Assembly (NCBI GenBank): GCA_965216695.1
Contig: OZ244212.1
Location: 4,951,857-5,015,856, forward strand
DNA: 64,000 nt
Source of the DNA: G965216695 sp965216695
Lineage (GTDB): Bacteria > Pseudomonadota > Gammaproteobacteria > Pseudomonadales > Azotimanducaceae
Direction: 5' to 3'
The notes beneath the pieces are model-generated. The model was not told the origin of the DNA. It made no database searches and worked only from the letters and a program-made list of their open reading frames with translations. The translations under genes were made by a program, and so were the position numbers. Shown here piece by piece: positions 37,009 to 45,580 of the stretch (positions within the stretch are counted from its first letter, which is position 1; each line of letters opens with the position of its first letter).

Positions 37009-38197
37009 CCCCGTAGCGCGGCTGCAAACAGCGGCTAGCGCCGCTCGTTTGAACGCAACGGCTGGGCGCCGCGTTCGGCGTGTTCTCTTCCTGCTCCTGC
37101 TGGGATGTGGTGCGGCGCCGGCGGCGACGCTGCCGGAGGATCGCGCTGATCTGATGTATCACTCCTACGACGGCGGCGGATTGAACGTCGACGGTCCATC
37201 GATCCTGGTGCGCAAAGCGTACAAGGACAAAATCTCGGTGTGGGGCAACTACTACGTGGACTACATTTCCAGCGCGAGCATAGACGTTGTGTCCACGGCG
37301 AGCGAATACAAAGAGAAGCGTAAAGAGAAGTCGGTAGGGATCGACTATCTGACGGGCAAAACGACGATGGGGCTGTCGTTCACCGCCAGCGACGAGAGCG
37401 ATTACAACGCCGATACCGCGCGCTTCGGAATCAGCCAGGATTTCTTCGGTGACCTGACGACGCTGGCCTTGAGCTACGCGCGCGGGCGAGACACCGTGCA
37501 GCGTAACGGCGACGACACCTTTGAGGAGCATACAGATCGACAGCACTATCGGGTCGATCTTACGCAGGTGATTACGCCGGAACTGATCATGTCGTTGAAC
37601 TACGAGGGAATCACCGACGAAGGGTTTCTGAACAATCCCTATCGGCAGGTTCGATTTCGCGATCCGTTCGCCGCACGGGGCTTCTCATATGAGCCCGAAA
37701 TCTATCCCGAAACCAAAACGAGCAGCGCGGTCGCGCTTCGAGCCGCATACCACCTGCCGTACCGGGCCGCCGTGCACGCGGAGGCACGCTACTATTCCGA
37801 TTCGTGGGAAGTGGATGCTTACAACGTCGAGGTATCGTACGTGCACCCGCTGCCACGCGACCTGACGGTCGAGCTGAAGTATCGCTACTACGATCAGAGC
37901 GCGGCGGAGTTCTACAGCGACCTGTTCGACCGGTCAGCCCAGCAGAACTTTCTGGCGCGGGACAAAGAACTGAGCACGTTCAACACCATGACCGTTGGGG
38001 CAGGGCTGAGCTACGACTTCAAACCTCCGTGGGTCACTTTTCTGGAACGCGGTCAACTCAGCGTTTTCGCGGACTGGATTCGCTTCGACTACGACGACTT
38101 CCGGGATGTGCGCGTAACCGACGCCTCGCCGGGTGAGGAGCCGTTGTACCAATTCGACTCCCTCGTCCTCCGCATCTTCGTGTCATTCTGGTATTGA
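36995..38197 (+). CDS. DUF3570 outer-membrane-type protein
   Basis: About 400 residues. A signal segment (VLFLLLLGCGAAPAATLP) is followed by DUF3570 features (YHSYDGGGLNVDGPSILVRK, WGNYYVDYISSASIDVVSTA, YKEKRKEKSVGIDYL) and many beta strands, ending SLVLRIFVSFWY with a terminal Tyr. Likely a barrel-type outer-membrane protein. I start at GTG 36995 after GGAGGCGG; this overlaps DUF4266 by 14 bases. The DUF4266/DUF3570 pair is common in gammaproteobacteria and often sits with an ApbE-type flavin transferase, not found here. Confidence 0.82.
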   Translation: MAVTDPVARLQTAASAARLNATAGRRVRRVLFLLLLGCGAAPAATLPEDRADLMYHSYDGGGLNVDGPSILVRKAYKDKISVWGNYYVDYISSASIDVVSTASEYKEKRKEKSVGIDYLTGKTTMGLSFTASDESDYNADTARFGISQDFFGDLTTLALSYARGRDTVQRNGDDTFEEHTDRQHYRVDLTQVITPELIMSLNYEGITDEGFLNNPYRQVRFRDPFAARGFSYEPEIYPETKTSSAVALRAAYHLPYRAAVHAEARYYSDSWEVDAYNVEVSYVHPLPRDLTVELKYRYYDQSAAEFYSDLFDRSAQQNFLARDKELSTFNTMTVGAGLSYDFKPPWVTFLERGQLSVFADWIRFDYDDFRDVRVTDASPGEEPLYQFDSLVLRIFVSFWY

Positions 38198-38201
38198 ATG
38201 T

Positions 38202-38224
38202 TGGGGTCAGAGCAAAGGGACAGA
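38202..38224 (+). repeat. Half copy of the REP-type repeat found at 42661
   Basis: A 23-base sequence that matches positions 1-23 of the left arm of the palindrome at 42661-42714 with one mismatch (G for T at position 11). It lies five bases after the DUF3570 stop codon and has no second arm. Confidence 0.8.
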
Positions 38225-38322
38225 TCAACTTGCAGGTCTGAACGTCGATACGCCGCGCGTCGCCGCGTTCCGTAGTTCCCGAGCCTCTGTTTCGTTGATA
38301 GCTGCGGCATCCGCAACGCCGC

Positions 38323-38328
38323 TATAAT
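38323..38328 (+). promoter_or_regulatory. Probable -10 box of gltX
   Basis: TATAAT, 29 bases before the gltX ATG, is a perfect -10 box. No well-spaced -35 is evident (TTGATA is 22 bases upstream). Confidence 0.45.
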
Positions 38329-38356
38329 CCCGAATTCCCAACACGCGCAGAAATCT

Positions 38357-39847
38357 ATGGTCGTTCGAACCCGCATCGCCCCGTCGCCTACGGGTGACCC
38401 TCACGTCGGAACGGCGTACATGGCGTTGTTCAACTGGGCATTCGCCAAATCCCAGGGCGGTGAGTTTCTCGTGCGGATTGAAGATACCGATCGGGCGCGC
38501 AGTACCCCGGCGTCAGAGCAGGCGATTCTCGACGCGCTGCGCTGGCTCGATATTCCCTGGGACGAGGGGCCGGATGTGGGTGGAGCCCATGGTCCCTACC
38601 GTCAAAGTGAGCGGCTCGCGCTGTATCAGCAGAAGGTGTCGGAGCTGGTGTCGGCCGGTCATGCATTCACGTGCTTCTGCACGCCGGAGCGGCTGGAAAC
38701 GATGCGGGCAGACCAACGGAGCCGGGGGGAGACGACCCGTTACGATGGTCGTTGTGCTGCGCTCACCGTCGACGAGGTGTCCACTCGAACGGCTGCTGGC
38801 GAAGCCCACGTTGTCCGGCTGCGGGTGCCGGACGACGGCGACTGTGTCTATCACGACCGGCTGCGCGGCGAGCTCTCGATTCCGTGGGCGCAGGTCGACA
38901 TGCAGGTGCTTCTGAAAGCCGATGGCTACCCTACTTACCACCTCGCCGTTGTGGTCGACGACCATCTGATGGGCATCACGCACATTCTGCGCGGCGAGGA
39001 GTGGCTCGCCTCGGTACCCAAGCACCAGCGCTTGTACGAGTGTTTCGGATGGGAAATGCCTGAACTCATCCACCTGCCGCTGTTACGCAACCCGGACAAG
39101 AGCAAACTGTCCAAACGCAAAAACCCCACCAGCGTCGACTACTATCGCGCAATGGGTTACCTGCCGGACGCGTTGGTGAACTACCTGGCGCGCATGGGCT
39201 GGTCGATGCCGGACGAACGCGAGGTATTCACCAAGGAAGACATGCGCGACGCGTTCGACGTATCGCGCGTGTCGCTCGGCGGACCGATCTTCGATATTGA
39301 AAAGCTGAATTGGCTGAACGGCGAGTATTTGCGCGCTCTATCGGAGGACGCGTACATGGACCGGGTCGCGCAGTGGCTCGTGAACCCCGAGCGGTTGCGC
39401 GCGCTGGTGCCGCTTCTACAACCCCGTGCAGAGCGCCTGGCCGACCTGGCCCCGCACGTGGACTATCTGCTTGGCGAACGCGCAACGCTGAATGCGGATG
39501 ATTTCGATTCCAAGGATTTATCCTTGGACGATCAACGCCGTATTCTCGCCGCCGCTTCCAGCGCACTTGATGCTTTGCGTACCTGGGATCGCGACGCCTT
39601 AGTGGCCGAATGCGAGGCGCTCGCGGCGCACCTCGGATTCAAACTGCGGGTGTTCCTCACACCGCTGTTTCGCGCGGTGGCAGGCAAGCCAGTGTCGTTG
39701 CCGCTGTTCGATTCGATGGTGTTCCTCGGGCCGGACATTACGCGCATGCGCATTCGCTCGGCGCTGCGCGATACGGTGGGTCTTTCGAAAAAGCAGGCCA
39801 AGGCCATGGAGAAGGTTATGGCGGAGTATCGCTCGCCGAACGTTTAG
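38357..39847 (+). CDS. gltX: Glutamyl-tRNA synthetase
   Basis: Charges tRNA-Glu. Class I motifs are APSPTGDPHVGTAYMALFNW (HIGH variant HVGT) and KSKLSKRKNP (KMSKS equivalent KLSKR). The C-terminal anticodon-binding helical domain is present. The 496-residue length is normal. ATG 38357. Confidence 0.97.
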   Translation: MVVRTRIAPSPTGDPHVGTAYMALFNWAFAKSQGGEFLVRIEDTDRARSTPASEQAILDALRWLDIPWDEGPDVGGAHGPYRQSERLALYQQKVSELVSAGHAFTCFCTPERLETMRADQRSRGETTRYDGRCAALTVDEVSTRTAAGEAHVVRLRVPDDGDCVYHDRLRGELSIPWAQVDMQVLLKADGYPTYHLAVVVDDHLMGITHILRGEEWLASVPKHQRLYECFGWEMPELIHLPLLRNPDKSKLSKRKNPTSVDYYRAMGYLPDALVNYLARMGWSMPDEREVFTKEDMRDAFDVSRVSLGGPIFDIEKLNWLNGEYLRALSEDAYMDRVAQWLVNPERLRALVPLLQPRAERLADLAPHVDYLLGERATLNADDFDSKDLSLDDQRRILAAASSALDALRTWDRDALVAECEALAAHLGFKLRVFLTPLFRAVAGKPVSLPLFDSMVFLGPDITRMRIRSALRDTVGLSKKQAKAMEKVMAEYRSPNV

Positions 39848-39904
39848 TCCGTCGCGCTCAGCACTGTCTTCCGGCGACTATCCGGATGCCGCCTCAGGCG
39901 GGCG

Positions 39905-40714
39905 TCAGCCGTCGACGGCGCGCAACGTGTCGCCGGTTCCTTGACCGTCGTTCATGTCGATCGCTTCCAGCAGGCCAATCAGGATGAGATCGGGTACAAC
40001 GGTGTCGAAGAGATTTTCTTTTTCGAACAGACCGGCAAATCCACCGGTGCCGATCACCAGCGCCGGATCGTCGGGGAACACCTCATCCTGGATTCGCCGG
40101 GTGAGCTCGCGGATAGCGCCAACGCTCGACCAGTACAGCCCATTCTGGATCGACTCGACAGTTGTTCGTCCGATGGCGGAATCGACCGGTTTAATCTCCA
40201 CCGACGGGAGCTGCGCAGTACGCGTCTCCAGCGCTTCCATCGCCAGGCGTACCCCGGGGATGATATTGCCACCCAGAAACTCACGCTCTCGGGTAACCGC
40301 GCACACGGTTGTTGCCGTGCCGAAATCCGCCACAATGAGATTGCGGTCTGGGAAAAGCTTTACCGCTCCTACTGCGTCTGCAATCCGATCGGCGCCCACT
40401 TCCTTTGGATCCTTGTAGCGAATCTTCAAACCCGTGCGAACGCCGGGGCGCAGAATCAACGGGTCGATCCGGAAGTACTTGGTGCAACACGCGCGCAGCG
40501 AGTAGATCAGGTCGGGCACGACGCTGCATGCCGCAATGCGTTCAATCGATTCCGGTTCCACGCCATTTTCGCGTAAGGCGCTGCGCAGGAACACGCCGAG
40601 CTCGTCGGATGAACTTCGCACGCTCGACGTGCGGCGGAACTGGCACACCAGGCGCCGGTCGTCGAACACACCGCAGAACATCTGCGTGTTGCCGATATCC
40701 AGACAGAGAATCAC
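39905..40714 (-). CDS. coaX: Type III pantothenate kinase
   Basis: Phosphorylates pantothenate in coenzyme A synthesis. Family features are CLDIGNTQMFCGVF at the N terminus, KEVGADRIADAVGA, VADFGTATTVCAV and GGNIIPGVRLAMEAL. 269 residues. It is 16 bases after panC in the same direction, so the pathway genes panB-panC-coaX form one unit ending in CoaX. Confidence 0.96.
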   Translation of the reverse strand: MILCLDIGNTQMFCGVFDDRRLVCQFRRTSSVRSSSDELGVFLRSALRENGVEPESIERIAACSVVPDLIYSLRACCTKYFRIDPLILRPGVRTGLKIRYKDPKEVGADRIADAVGAVKLFPDRNLIVADFGTATTVCAVTREREFLGGNIIPGVRLAMEALETRTAQLPSVEIKPVDSAIGRTTVESIQNGLYWSSVGAIRELTRRIQDEVFPDDPALVIGTGGFAGLFEKENLFDTVVPDLILIGLLEAIDMNDGQGTGDTLRAVDG

Positions 40715-40730
40715 CGCGCCTCCGCGTCCG

Positions 40731-41567
40731 CTAGCCGTGCGCGTATTGTGCCGTGGTCGATGCCCGGCCGCGAGTATCGGGTTCGTCGCGCCGGGTGACC
40801 GCGGGCAGCGGCACGTTGTCGATCAATCGCACTTCGTGCGCACCTTGGCCGAGCGTGGCCGCCGCGTAGCGACGGCCGTTGCGACTGACCACATAATCGA
40901 CCCGAAAGCCAAGCGCCGTAAGGGCCTTGATTACCTGAGCGTCGGGTAGCCGCGTGCGGATCAACCGATGCAGCTGCGGCGCGAGCGCGCGGTCATCCGG
41001 AGCCAGGCGCAGATTGCGCGAACTGAGCGCAAGGCCGTCCTCTTCACGCACCGTTTCGCAGCCGACGATCTCGACAGGCATAAAGAAGGCCTCACACATG
41101 TCCTTCACAAGCTGATACTGCTGGTGATCCTTAAGGCCGAAATAGGCGGCGTCTGGCCGCACCACATTCAAGAGTTTCATCACTACCGTGAGCACACCGC
41201 GAAAGTGGCCCGGTCGATGCGACCCGCACAACTGCGTGCTGAACTCCGTTTCGTCGACGTGGAAGCGGAAGTCGTCCGGGTAGATCTCCTGGTACGCCGG
41301 CAACCAAACGACGGTGGCACCCAGACGTTCGGCCAGGGCCAGGTCGGCGTCGAGCGTATCGGGGTAGTTTTCGAGATCCGATGAGTTGTTGAACTGCGTC
41401 GGGTTCACATAGATCGTAACCACCGTGTGTTCGCAATCGTGGACCGATTGTTCGATCAGCGACGCGTGTCCCGCGTGCAGCGCGCCCATCGTCGGCACCA
41501 AGCCGACGCGCCCGTCCAACGACGCGCGCGCCGATCGCAGTTCTTCCAACGTGCGCACGATCTTCAT
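40731..41567 (-). CDS. panC: Pantothenate synthetase
   Basis: Joins pantoate and beta-alanine. Motifs are VPTMGALHAGHASLI (HIGH-type), YVNPTQFNNSSDLENYP, LCGSHRPGHFRGVLTVVMKL and FGLKDHQQYQLVKDM. Start at 41567 (MKIVRTLEELRSAR) overlaps panB by four bases (ATGA). The frame extends upstream inside panB to 41834 but that region is not PanC. 278 residues. Confidence 0.97.
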   Translation of the reverse strand: MKIVRTLEELRSARASLDGRVGLVPTMGALHAGHASLIEQSVHDCEHTVVTIYVNPTQFNNSSDLENYPDTLDADLALAERLGATVVWLPAYQEIYPDDFRFHVDETEFSTQLCGSHRPGHFRGVLTVVMKLLNVVRPDAAYFGLKDHQQYQLVKDMCEAFFMPVEIVGCETVREEDGLALSSRNLRLAPDDRALAPQLHRLIRTRLPDAQVIKALTALGFRVDYVVSRNGRRYAAATLGQGAHEVRLIDNVPLPAVTRRDEPDTRGRASTTAQYAHG

Positions 41568-42352
41568 GAATAGGACTCCTGCGGGGCAGGGAAGGTGCCT
41601 GCGGCCGTTTCGTCGTGAAAGGCGTTTACCGCGCTCGTGATCATCGAACGCGCGTCCGCGAAATGACGTAGGAATTTCGGCTTGAACGACGGGTCTGCGC
41701 CAAGCATATCCTGGAGCACCAAGACCTGACCGTCGGTATGCGCGCCCGCACCGATACCGATAGTTGGTATCTCGATGGCATTGGTGATAGCCCGGCCGAG
41801 CTCGCTCGGGACGCACTCCAGCACGATAGCGCATACGCCGGCTTCTGCGAGCCTGGTGGCTGATCCCAGAATCTCACCCGCGGCCCCCTCGTTGCGCCCC
41901 TGCACCTTGTGACCGCCGAAGGCTTCCACCGATTGGGGCGTCAGTCCGAGGTGGCCGATGACCGGCACGCCGGATTCGACGATATGGGCGATGATGTCGA
42001 GCTGGCCCTGCTCGCCCTCAATCTTCACCGCGTTGGCGCCTGCCTGCATCAGCGTGCCGACCGAATCCATTGCATAGCCAAGCCCTTTGCGGACCGACAG
42101 AAATGGCATGTCGCCAACGACGAACTTATCCGGCGCACCTTTGCTGACCGCGCGCGTGTGCAACGCCATCAGTTCTACGTCGGCGTAAACGGTGGAGTCG
42201 TGCCCATGCATGACCATGGCCAGACTGTCGCCCACCAGGAGCGTGTCTACCTCCGTGGTGTTCAGAAGTTTGGCGGTCCAATAGTCGTAGCAGGTGACCA
42301 TGGAGATTTTTTCTCCAGCGGCCTTGCGCTTCGGAAAGTCGAGAATGTTCAT
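41564..42352 (-). CDS. panB: Ketopantoate hydroxymethyltransferase
   Basis: First step of pantothenate synthesis. The motifs MVTCYDYWTAKLLN, LVGDSLAMVMHGHDST, VKIEGEQGQ, VIGHLGLTPQSVEAFGG and IGIGAGAHTDGQVLVLQDML are typical. 262 residues, normal. First gene of panB-panC-coaX. Confidence 0.97.
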   Translation of the reverse strand: MNILDFPKRKAAGEKISMVTCYDYWTAKLLNTTEVDTLLVGDSLAMVMHGHDSTVYADVELMALHTRAVSKGAPDKFVVGDMPFLSVRKGLGYAMDSVGTLMQAGANAVKIEGEQGQLDIIAHIVESGVPVIGHLGLTPQSVEAFGGHKVQGRNEGAAGEILGSATRLAEAGVCAIVLECVPSELGRAITNAIEIPTIGIGAGAHTDGQVLVLQDMLGADPSFKPKFLRHFADARSMITSAVNAFHDETAAGTFPAPQESYS

Positions 42353-42517
42353 GTTGCCTCCTCAAGCATTGCCTGGGAGAGAACGTGCCGGTGCCGCAAA
42401 GCGGCGGGTGGGCACGCGATCGACAAGCGATCGCCGTACGGGTGTAGCTGCTGCGTTTTACACTCCGGTACCTGTCCTCTCTGGATCAAGTCCTTTCTGG
42501 TAAAAACCCATTCCTGT

Positions 42518-42555
42518 GCGGGGTCTCGAACCGGTCAGTCGGTTTCGAGCCCCGC
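42518..42555. other. Long hairpin upstream of panB
   Basis: GCGGGGTCTCGAACCG pairs with CGGTTTCGAGCCCCGC (15 base pairs, one bulged T on each side, 6-base loop). No T-run. It could be a leader element or a bidirectional barrier between panB and the tRNA. Confidence 0.5.
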
Positions 42556-42660
42556 GTAACCCTACCCAGAATGCTGCGCGGCGTCCAGCCGCAGTCGGAT
42601 AGCGTTGTGTAAAGGATACGTGAGGCGCCTGAACCGCCGCTGAATGCGGGGACGAACGCT

Positions 42661-42714
42661 TGGGGTCAGATCAAAGGGACAGAGTAACAACTCTGTCCCT
42701 TTGATCTGACCCCA
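42661..42714. repeat. Perfect 25-base inverted repeat, REP-type
   Basis: Two perfect 25-base arms (42661-42685 and 42690-42714) around the loop AACA. The word GGGGTCAGATCAAAGGGACA is found, from memory, in repeated elements of several gammaproteobacteria linked to Y1-type (IS200/IS605-like) transposases. No transposase is present here. A half copy lies at 38202. It could act as a bidirectional terminator. Confidence 0.85.
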
Positions 42715-42770
42715 TCGGTTGACCGTGCGTTGACAGGTCGGCGCGGGCTCCCCTAGTATCCCCGCCCGCA

Positions 42771-42846
<76 letters not shown>

Positions 42847-42900
42847 AACTTCCAGATATTTCAATCACTTGCGATTTTCCGATTGGCCGAAAATGACGTG

Positions 42901-42940
42901 GTGCACAAAGTGCACAAAAACAAATCGCATTTTTGTGCAC
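42901..42940. other. Repeats between tRNA-Ala and integrase: att arm sites or int terminator
   Basis: GTGCACAAA occurs twice in direct orientation (42901 and 42910) and once inverted (ending 42940). The last two form a perfect 11-base-pair stem (GTGCACAAAAA / TTTTTGTGCAC, 9-base loop) immediately after the int stop codon. They could be integrase arm-binding sites and also terminate int. Confidence 0.6.
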
Positions 42941-44140
42941 CTAGAACGCCCTCCCAGCAGTCGATTCGTCCAAGCGTAGCGCCATCGTCGTGTGCGGCAA
43001 TTCGTGCCCGGATTGGTACAGCATCGTCATGCCGATTTCCGTGTGCGCCATCAGTTCCTGAATGTCCTTGATCTCGTACCCCGCGCGCTGATACAGCGCA
43101 GATCCCAGCGAACGAACCTCGTGGAACGTGGGCGGGTTCGGTTCGTTGGACCACAGTCCCGTCGCGTCTCGAGCGGCGGCGAACATATCGGACAGCCGTC
43201 GTCCCAGTACCTGACACGCATGGGTCTTGCTCGCGCCCAGGCGGCGTTGCTGTGGCGCGTGAGACACGAGGTAGGGGCAGGGCACGCCGTCGTGTGCGTT
43301 GCGCTTGCCCAGCGCTCGACCGCGCTCCACGAGTTCCGACAGCATAGGATGGTCGTCCAGTCGCCATTGCAGGCGCGCGGCGTTGACTGATCCGCGCTTT
43401 TCCTCAGATTTGCTGATCGTGCGCCGCAGGTAGCACCCGTCTTGTACGTTTTGCTCGTTCAGCGCGACGACATCTCCACGCCGCATCGTCGTGTACAGCG
43501 ATATGCCCATGCCGATCTGCAGCCCTTCCATGCTCAGTTTCCCAGCCTGTTCGTAGATCGGCCAAAAGCCGTCGATATCCAGGCGTTTGCGCTCACTGGC
43601 GGGCGTCTCGCGCAAGTACAGCCGCGGCCGATCATCCGACAGTGTGAACGGGTTGTATTCCATGCGCACGACGCCGCGCGACATAAGGAAATTGAAGAAT
43701 CGACGGAACTCAGCCTGCCGCAATATCTGCTGGGAGTGCGTGAGCGAGTCCCACCACGATTCGATCGCGGCGCGCGTGATCTCTCCGGGAACGGGGCACA
43801 TGCGCGCGAATGCGTTCAGCGCGTACAGGCGATTTCGCCAGCTAGCTTTGTCCGCGAGGCTGGGCGCTTGGCGCAGGCGGTATGCTTCGTATTTGCGCAC
43901 CCAGTAGGGCAGCTTTTCGACCTCGAATCGTCGCAACGGCTGTTGCTGAGCGGCGTTGCGCAGCGCGTTGGCCTCTCCGGCCAAATGGTTCGCGCCCTCC
44001 ACCGTGCCCGCCGCGAAGATCTTCTGCGATCCGTCCGGGCGCACGTAACGCCAATACCCATCCCGCCCGCGCGGGTCCGGGTAGAGGTTATCCGCCAGCT
44101 GCACGCCGCCGACGAACCGTGGCTGTTTCGTCCTAGGCAA
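42941..44140 (-). CDS. int: Tyrosine-recombinase integrase
   Basis: 399 residues. Catalytic residues of the tyrosine recombinase family are present: Arg in TTMRRGDVVAL, Lys region in SKSEEKRGSV, His-x-x-Arg in FHEVRSLG, His in LMAHTEIGMT and Tyr in MLYQSGH. The N terminus (YPDPRGRDGYWRYVRPDG) resembles the arm-type DNA-binding domain of lambda-like integrases, and a SAM-like core-binding domain follows. It sits directly beside its target tRNA. The excisionase overlaps it by 8 bases. Confidence 0.95.
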   Translation of the reverse strand: MPRTKQPRFVGGVQLADNLYPDPRGRDGYWRYVRPDGSQKIFAAGTVEGANHLAGEANALRNAAQQQPLRRFEVEKLPYWVRKYEAYRLRQAPSLADKASWRNRLYALNAFARMCPVPGEITRAAIESWWDSLTHSQQILRQAEFRRFFNFLMSRGVVRMEYNPFTLSDDRPRLYLRETPASERKRLDIDGFWPIYEQAGKLSMEGLQIGMGISLYTTMRRGDVVALNEQNVQDGCYLRRTISKSEEKRGSVNAARLQWRLDDHPMLSELVERGRALGKRNAHDGVPCPYLVSHAPQQRRLGASKTHACQVLGRRLSDMFAAARDATGLWSNEPNPPTFHEVRSLGSALYQRAGYEIKDIQELMAHTEIGMTMLYQSGHELPHTTMALRLDESTAGRAF

Positions 44141-44345
44141 GTAAATCCACCCCCGACAGGGGTTCTACCGCAACCGGGCGCCCGAGCGCAAATGCCTCGG
44201 CGTCCACGAACGGCTTGCCTTTGATCACCCGGCCGGGGATCTCTCGGGACTGAATCCAGTCGATGATCTCGGCCTCGGTGGGCATGTAGATCCGAGGATC
44301 GAAGTTGTCGGAAGCCCACTTCTCGGCTGGGACGAACAGGCTCAC
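44133..44345 (-). CDS. Excisionase-like DNA-binding protein
   Basis: 70 residues beginning with GTG 44345 (reads VSLFVPAEKW). It has a small winged-helix pattern of lambda Xis-type excisionases (YMPTEAEIIDWIQSREIPGRVIKGKPFVD). It overlaps the integrase start, as in lambda where xis precedes int. The frame remains open upstream to 44429, but that part looks unlike the family. Confidence 0.75.
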   Translation of the reverse strand: MSLFVPAEKWASDNFDPRIYMPTEAEIIDWIQSREIPGRVIKGKPFVDAEAFALGRPVAVEPLSGVDLLA

Positions 44346-44367
44346 ACTCCCTCCGCAATGTCCGTGA

Positions 44368-45525
44368 TTATGTGCACTGGCTCGCCATCTGAATGCGTTG
44401 GCCGATCCAGTGGAGCACCGGCACGGCAATCGAATTGCCCAGCGCTCGATATCGGGCCGAATCGGATGCGGGCTTGCCGTTGTGCTCGATCAGCGTGTAG
44501 TCGTCGGGGAGCATCATGAGCCGCTCACACTCGCGCGGCGTGAGTCGGCGCACCATCTGCTGCTGCGGGTCTATGATCGATCGGGAATGCGCTCTGCCGC
44601 CGCTGCCAGGGTTCGTCAGCGCATACGCGAGCTCGTCTTGCGACTCTAGTGTGCGACCGTCTGCCCGTGATCGCTCGGTGAAGGCAACGGATGGCGGGTG
44701 GCTTGTGATCTGAGTGGTATCGAAAGCGATCACATTGTGCAGCCGAAAATTGTTCCGCCCTTCGTGGCTGTACGTCCGCCCTTCGTTCGCGGTGATAGGG
44801 TCGGCGACAAGGTTATAGTGTTCGTCTCCCGCTGGCCCTCCGGTCCCTTTCGCCCACTTTGCGGTTACCGCGCCTGCCACAACGCCGCCACTCATTTCAA
44901 AATCGCTCCCGAGTCCGCCACCTGCTGTAGAGCGCGCGCTAAGTGTGCCGGCAACGTCTTGCCGCGTTTGGCGGCTCGGCGCAGAATCCCCGCGCAGGCT
45001 TTCGGGCTCAAGTAGTACCGCTGCGGCACCGAAGTCTCCAAGACTTCCGACAAGGAACACACGCTTGCGTCGCTGGGCCAGTCCAAAGTATCGAGCGTCA
45101 AGCACTCTCCACGCCACGCAATACCCGAGTTTCTCCAGCGTCCAGATGAGGGCACCGAGGGCTCGCCCGCCGTCGATTGACAGTGCTCCACAGACGTTTT
45201 CCCAGATAACCCACCGGGGGCGAATGCGCTCAACCAGGCGGCAATAGACGAGTGCGAGATTGCCGCGCGGGTCAGCCAGTCCGCCACGGAGTCCGGCGAC
45301 CGAAAAACTTTGGCACGGGGTTCCTCCGCAAAGGACATCGATATCTGCGAGTCGTTGTTCATGCAGTTTTGTCATGTCTCCGTGGTTCGGCACTGACGGC
45401 CAGTAGTGGCTCAGCAGTGAGCAGCAAAAAGGATCGATCTCGCTAAACCATTGCGGCTCCCATCCGAGCGGTGCCCATGCAACGCTTGGTGCTTCGATCC
45501 CGCTGCACACGGTGGCGTATCTCAC
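44368..45525 (-). CDS. C5-cytosine DNA methyltransferase
   Basis: 385 residues. Motif I CSGIEAPSVAWAPLGWEP, motif IV GGTPCQSFS with the catalytic Cys, ENVCGAL (motif VI), QRRKRVFLVG (VIII), and GNSIAVPV (X) are in order. A target recognition region of about 120 residues separates VIII and IX. No restriction partner is adjacent, so it is probably an orphan methylase protecting phage DNA from host restriction. Last gene before the integration module. Confidence 0.95.
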   Translation of the reverse strand: MRYATVCSGIEAPSVAWAPLGWEPQWFSEIDPFCCSLLSHYWPSVPNHGDMTKLHEQRLADIDVLCGGTPCQSFSVAGLRGGLADPRGNLALVYCRLVERIRPRWVIWENVCGALSIDGGRALGALIWTLEKLGYCVAWRVLDARYFGLAQRRKRVFLVGSLGDFGAAAVLLEPESLRGDSAPSRQTRQDVAGTLSARSTAGGGLGSDFEMSGGVVAGAVTAKWAKGTGGPAGDEHYNLVADPITANEGRTYSHEGRNNFRLHNVIAFDTTQITSHPPSVAFTERSRADGRTLESQDELAYALTNPGSGGRAHSRSIIDPQQQMVRRLTPRECERLMMLPDDYTLIEHNGKPASDSARYRALGNSIAVPVLHWIGQRIQMASQCT

Positions 45526-45580
45526 GCTCTCCTCGCCATCAGATCAGTCCGCCCTTTGTTCGATAGTCTGGTCGTTCAGG

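Larger units (their letters stand above)
42353..42770. other. Intergenic region between panB and tRNA-Ala
   Basis: 418 bases with no gene. It contains a 15-base-pair hairpin (42518-42555) and a perfect 25-base inverted repeat (42661-42714). The panB promoter should lie at its left end, but I see no clear -35/-10 pair. Confidence 0.6.

Noticed and set aside
38202..42714. Insertion sequence flanked by the two repeat copies
   Set aside because: The region between holds essential housekeeping genes and no transposase; the left copy is only a single arm.
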